Assembly (NCBI GenBank): GCA_020024475.1
Contig: JAHHTS010000132.1
Span: 1 to 5,282 of the forward strand
Direction: 5' to 3'
DNA: 5,282 nucleotides
DNA from: Oscillospiraceae bacterium
GTDB lineage: Bacteria; Bacillota; Clostridia; Oscillospirales; Ruminococcaceae
The notes under the pieces were generated by a model, which made no database searches, was not told the origin of the DNA, and saw nothing but the letters and a program-made list of their open reading frames with translations. Numbering within the stretch: the stretch's first letter is position 1; the number at the start of each line of letters is the position of its first letter. This document shows positions 5,267-5,282 of this stretch, one piece after another. Made by a program: the position numbers and the translations under genes.

Positions 5267-5282
5267 TATTGACTATGGTCCA
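5264..5282 (+). pseudogene. Continuation of the IS-interrupted island gene
   Basis: These last 19 bases follow the IS. Spliced to base 4045 after removing one AAAT copy, they keep the reading frame of the 3267 gene open (ATT ATT GAC TAT GGT CCA). They are too short to identify anything, but they are consistent with the 3' remainder of the broken gene. Confidence 0.5.

Larger units (their letters stand above)
1955..5282. mobile_element. Left part of a putative integrated island (right end not in window)
   Basis: From the rlmD 3' end onward the DNA has higher GC (31/60 in 2161-2220, 22/60 in 2521-2580 and 23/60 in 3601-3660, against 17/60 in mid-rlmD). It holds a non-coding end with repeats, then two unrecognised genes, the second split by an IS. 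This organisation fits the end of a genomic island or integrative element at rlmD. No integrase, relaxase or conjugation gene lies in the window, so the class of element is unknown. Confidence 0.5.

Overview
The window looks like the chromosome of a low-GC Gram-positive bacterium (Firmicutes/Bacillota type). The backbone genes are very AT-rich (for example 17 G/C in bases 1561-1620), ribosome-binding sites are strong GGAGG-type, TTG/GTG near-starts are present, and all stops seen are TAA or TAG. Trp is encoded by TGG, so nothing suggests a Mollicutes code. Genus cannot be fixed from this sequence.

Layout. (1) Bases 1-132 are an AT-rich upstream region with a good sigma-A-type promoter (TTGCAA, 17 bp, TATAAT at 69-97). 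(2) Bases 133-1996 hold two tightly spaced host genes, a RadC-family JAB/JAMM protein and an RlmD/RumA-type 23S rRNA m5U methyltransferase, probably one transcript. (3) At about 1955, inside the last codons of rlmD, composition and codon use change abruptly (31 G/C in 2161-2220). The 3' end of rumA/rlmD is a known integration site for integrative elements, so I read this as the left junction of an integrated island whose end restores the rlmD C-terminus. (4) Bases 1997-2260 are a non-coding element end with a stem-loop just after the rlmD stop, a small second hairpin, and a 21-bp direct repeat in two copies plus a degenerate third. (5) Bases 2261-4045 carry two co-directional unrecognised genes of intermediate GC: a 319-aa coiled-coil protein and a protein of at least 259 aa with remote similarity (from memory) to large nuclease-type accessory/defence proteins. 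(6) The second gene is broken by a complete IS3-family insertion sequence (about 4045-5263). The IS has short TGGACAC/GTGTCCA ends, an AAAT target duplication, an HTH orfA, a DDE orfB and an A7 slippery run for -1 frameshifting. (7) The last 19 bases are the continuation of the interrupted gene.

The history therefore appears layered: a host operon, an island inserted into the 3' end of rlmD carrying an unknown two-gene cassette, and then an IS with host-like base composition that inactivated the second cassette gene. The novel part is the cassette at 2261-4045. Its function is not established, no integrase lies in the window, and the other end of the island is outside it.
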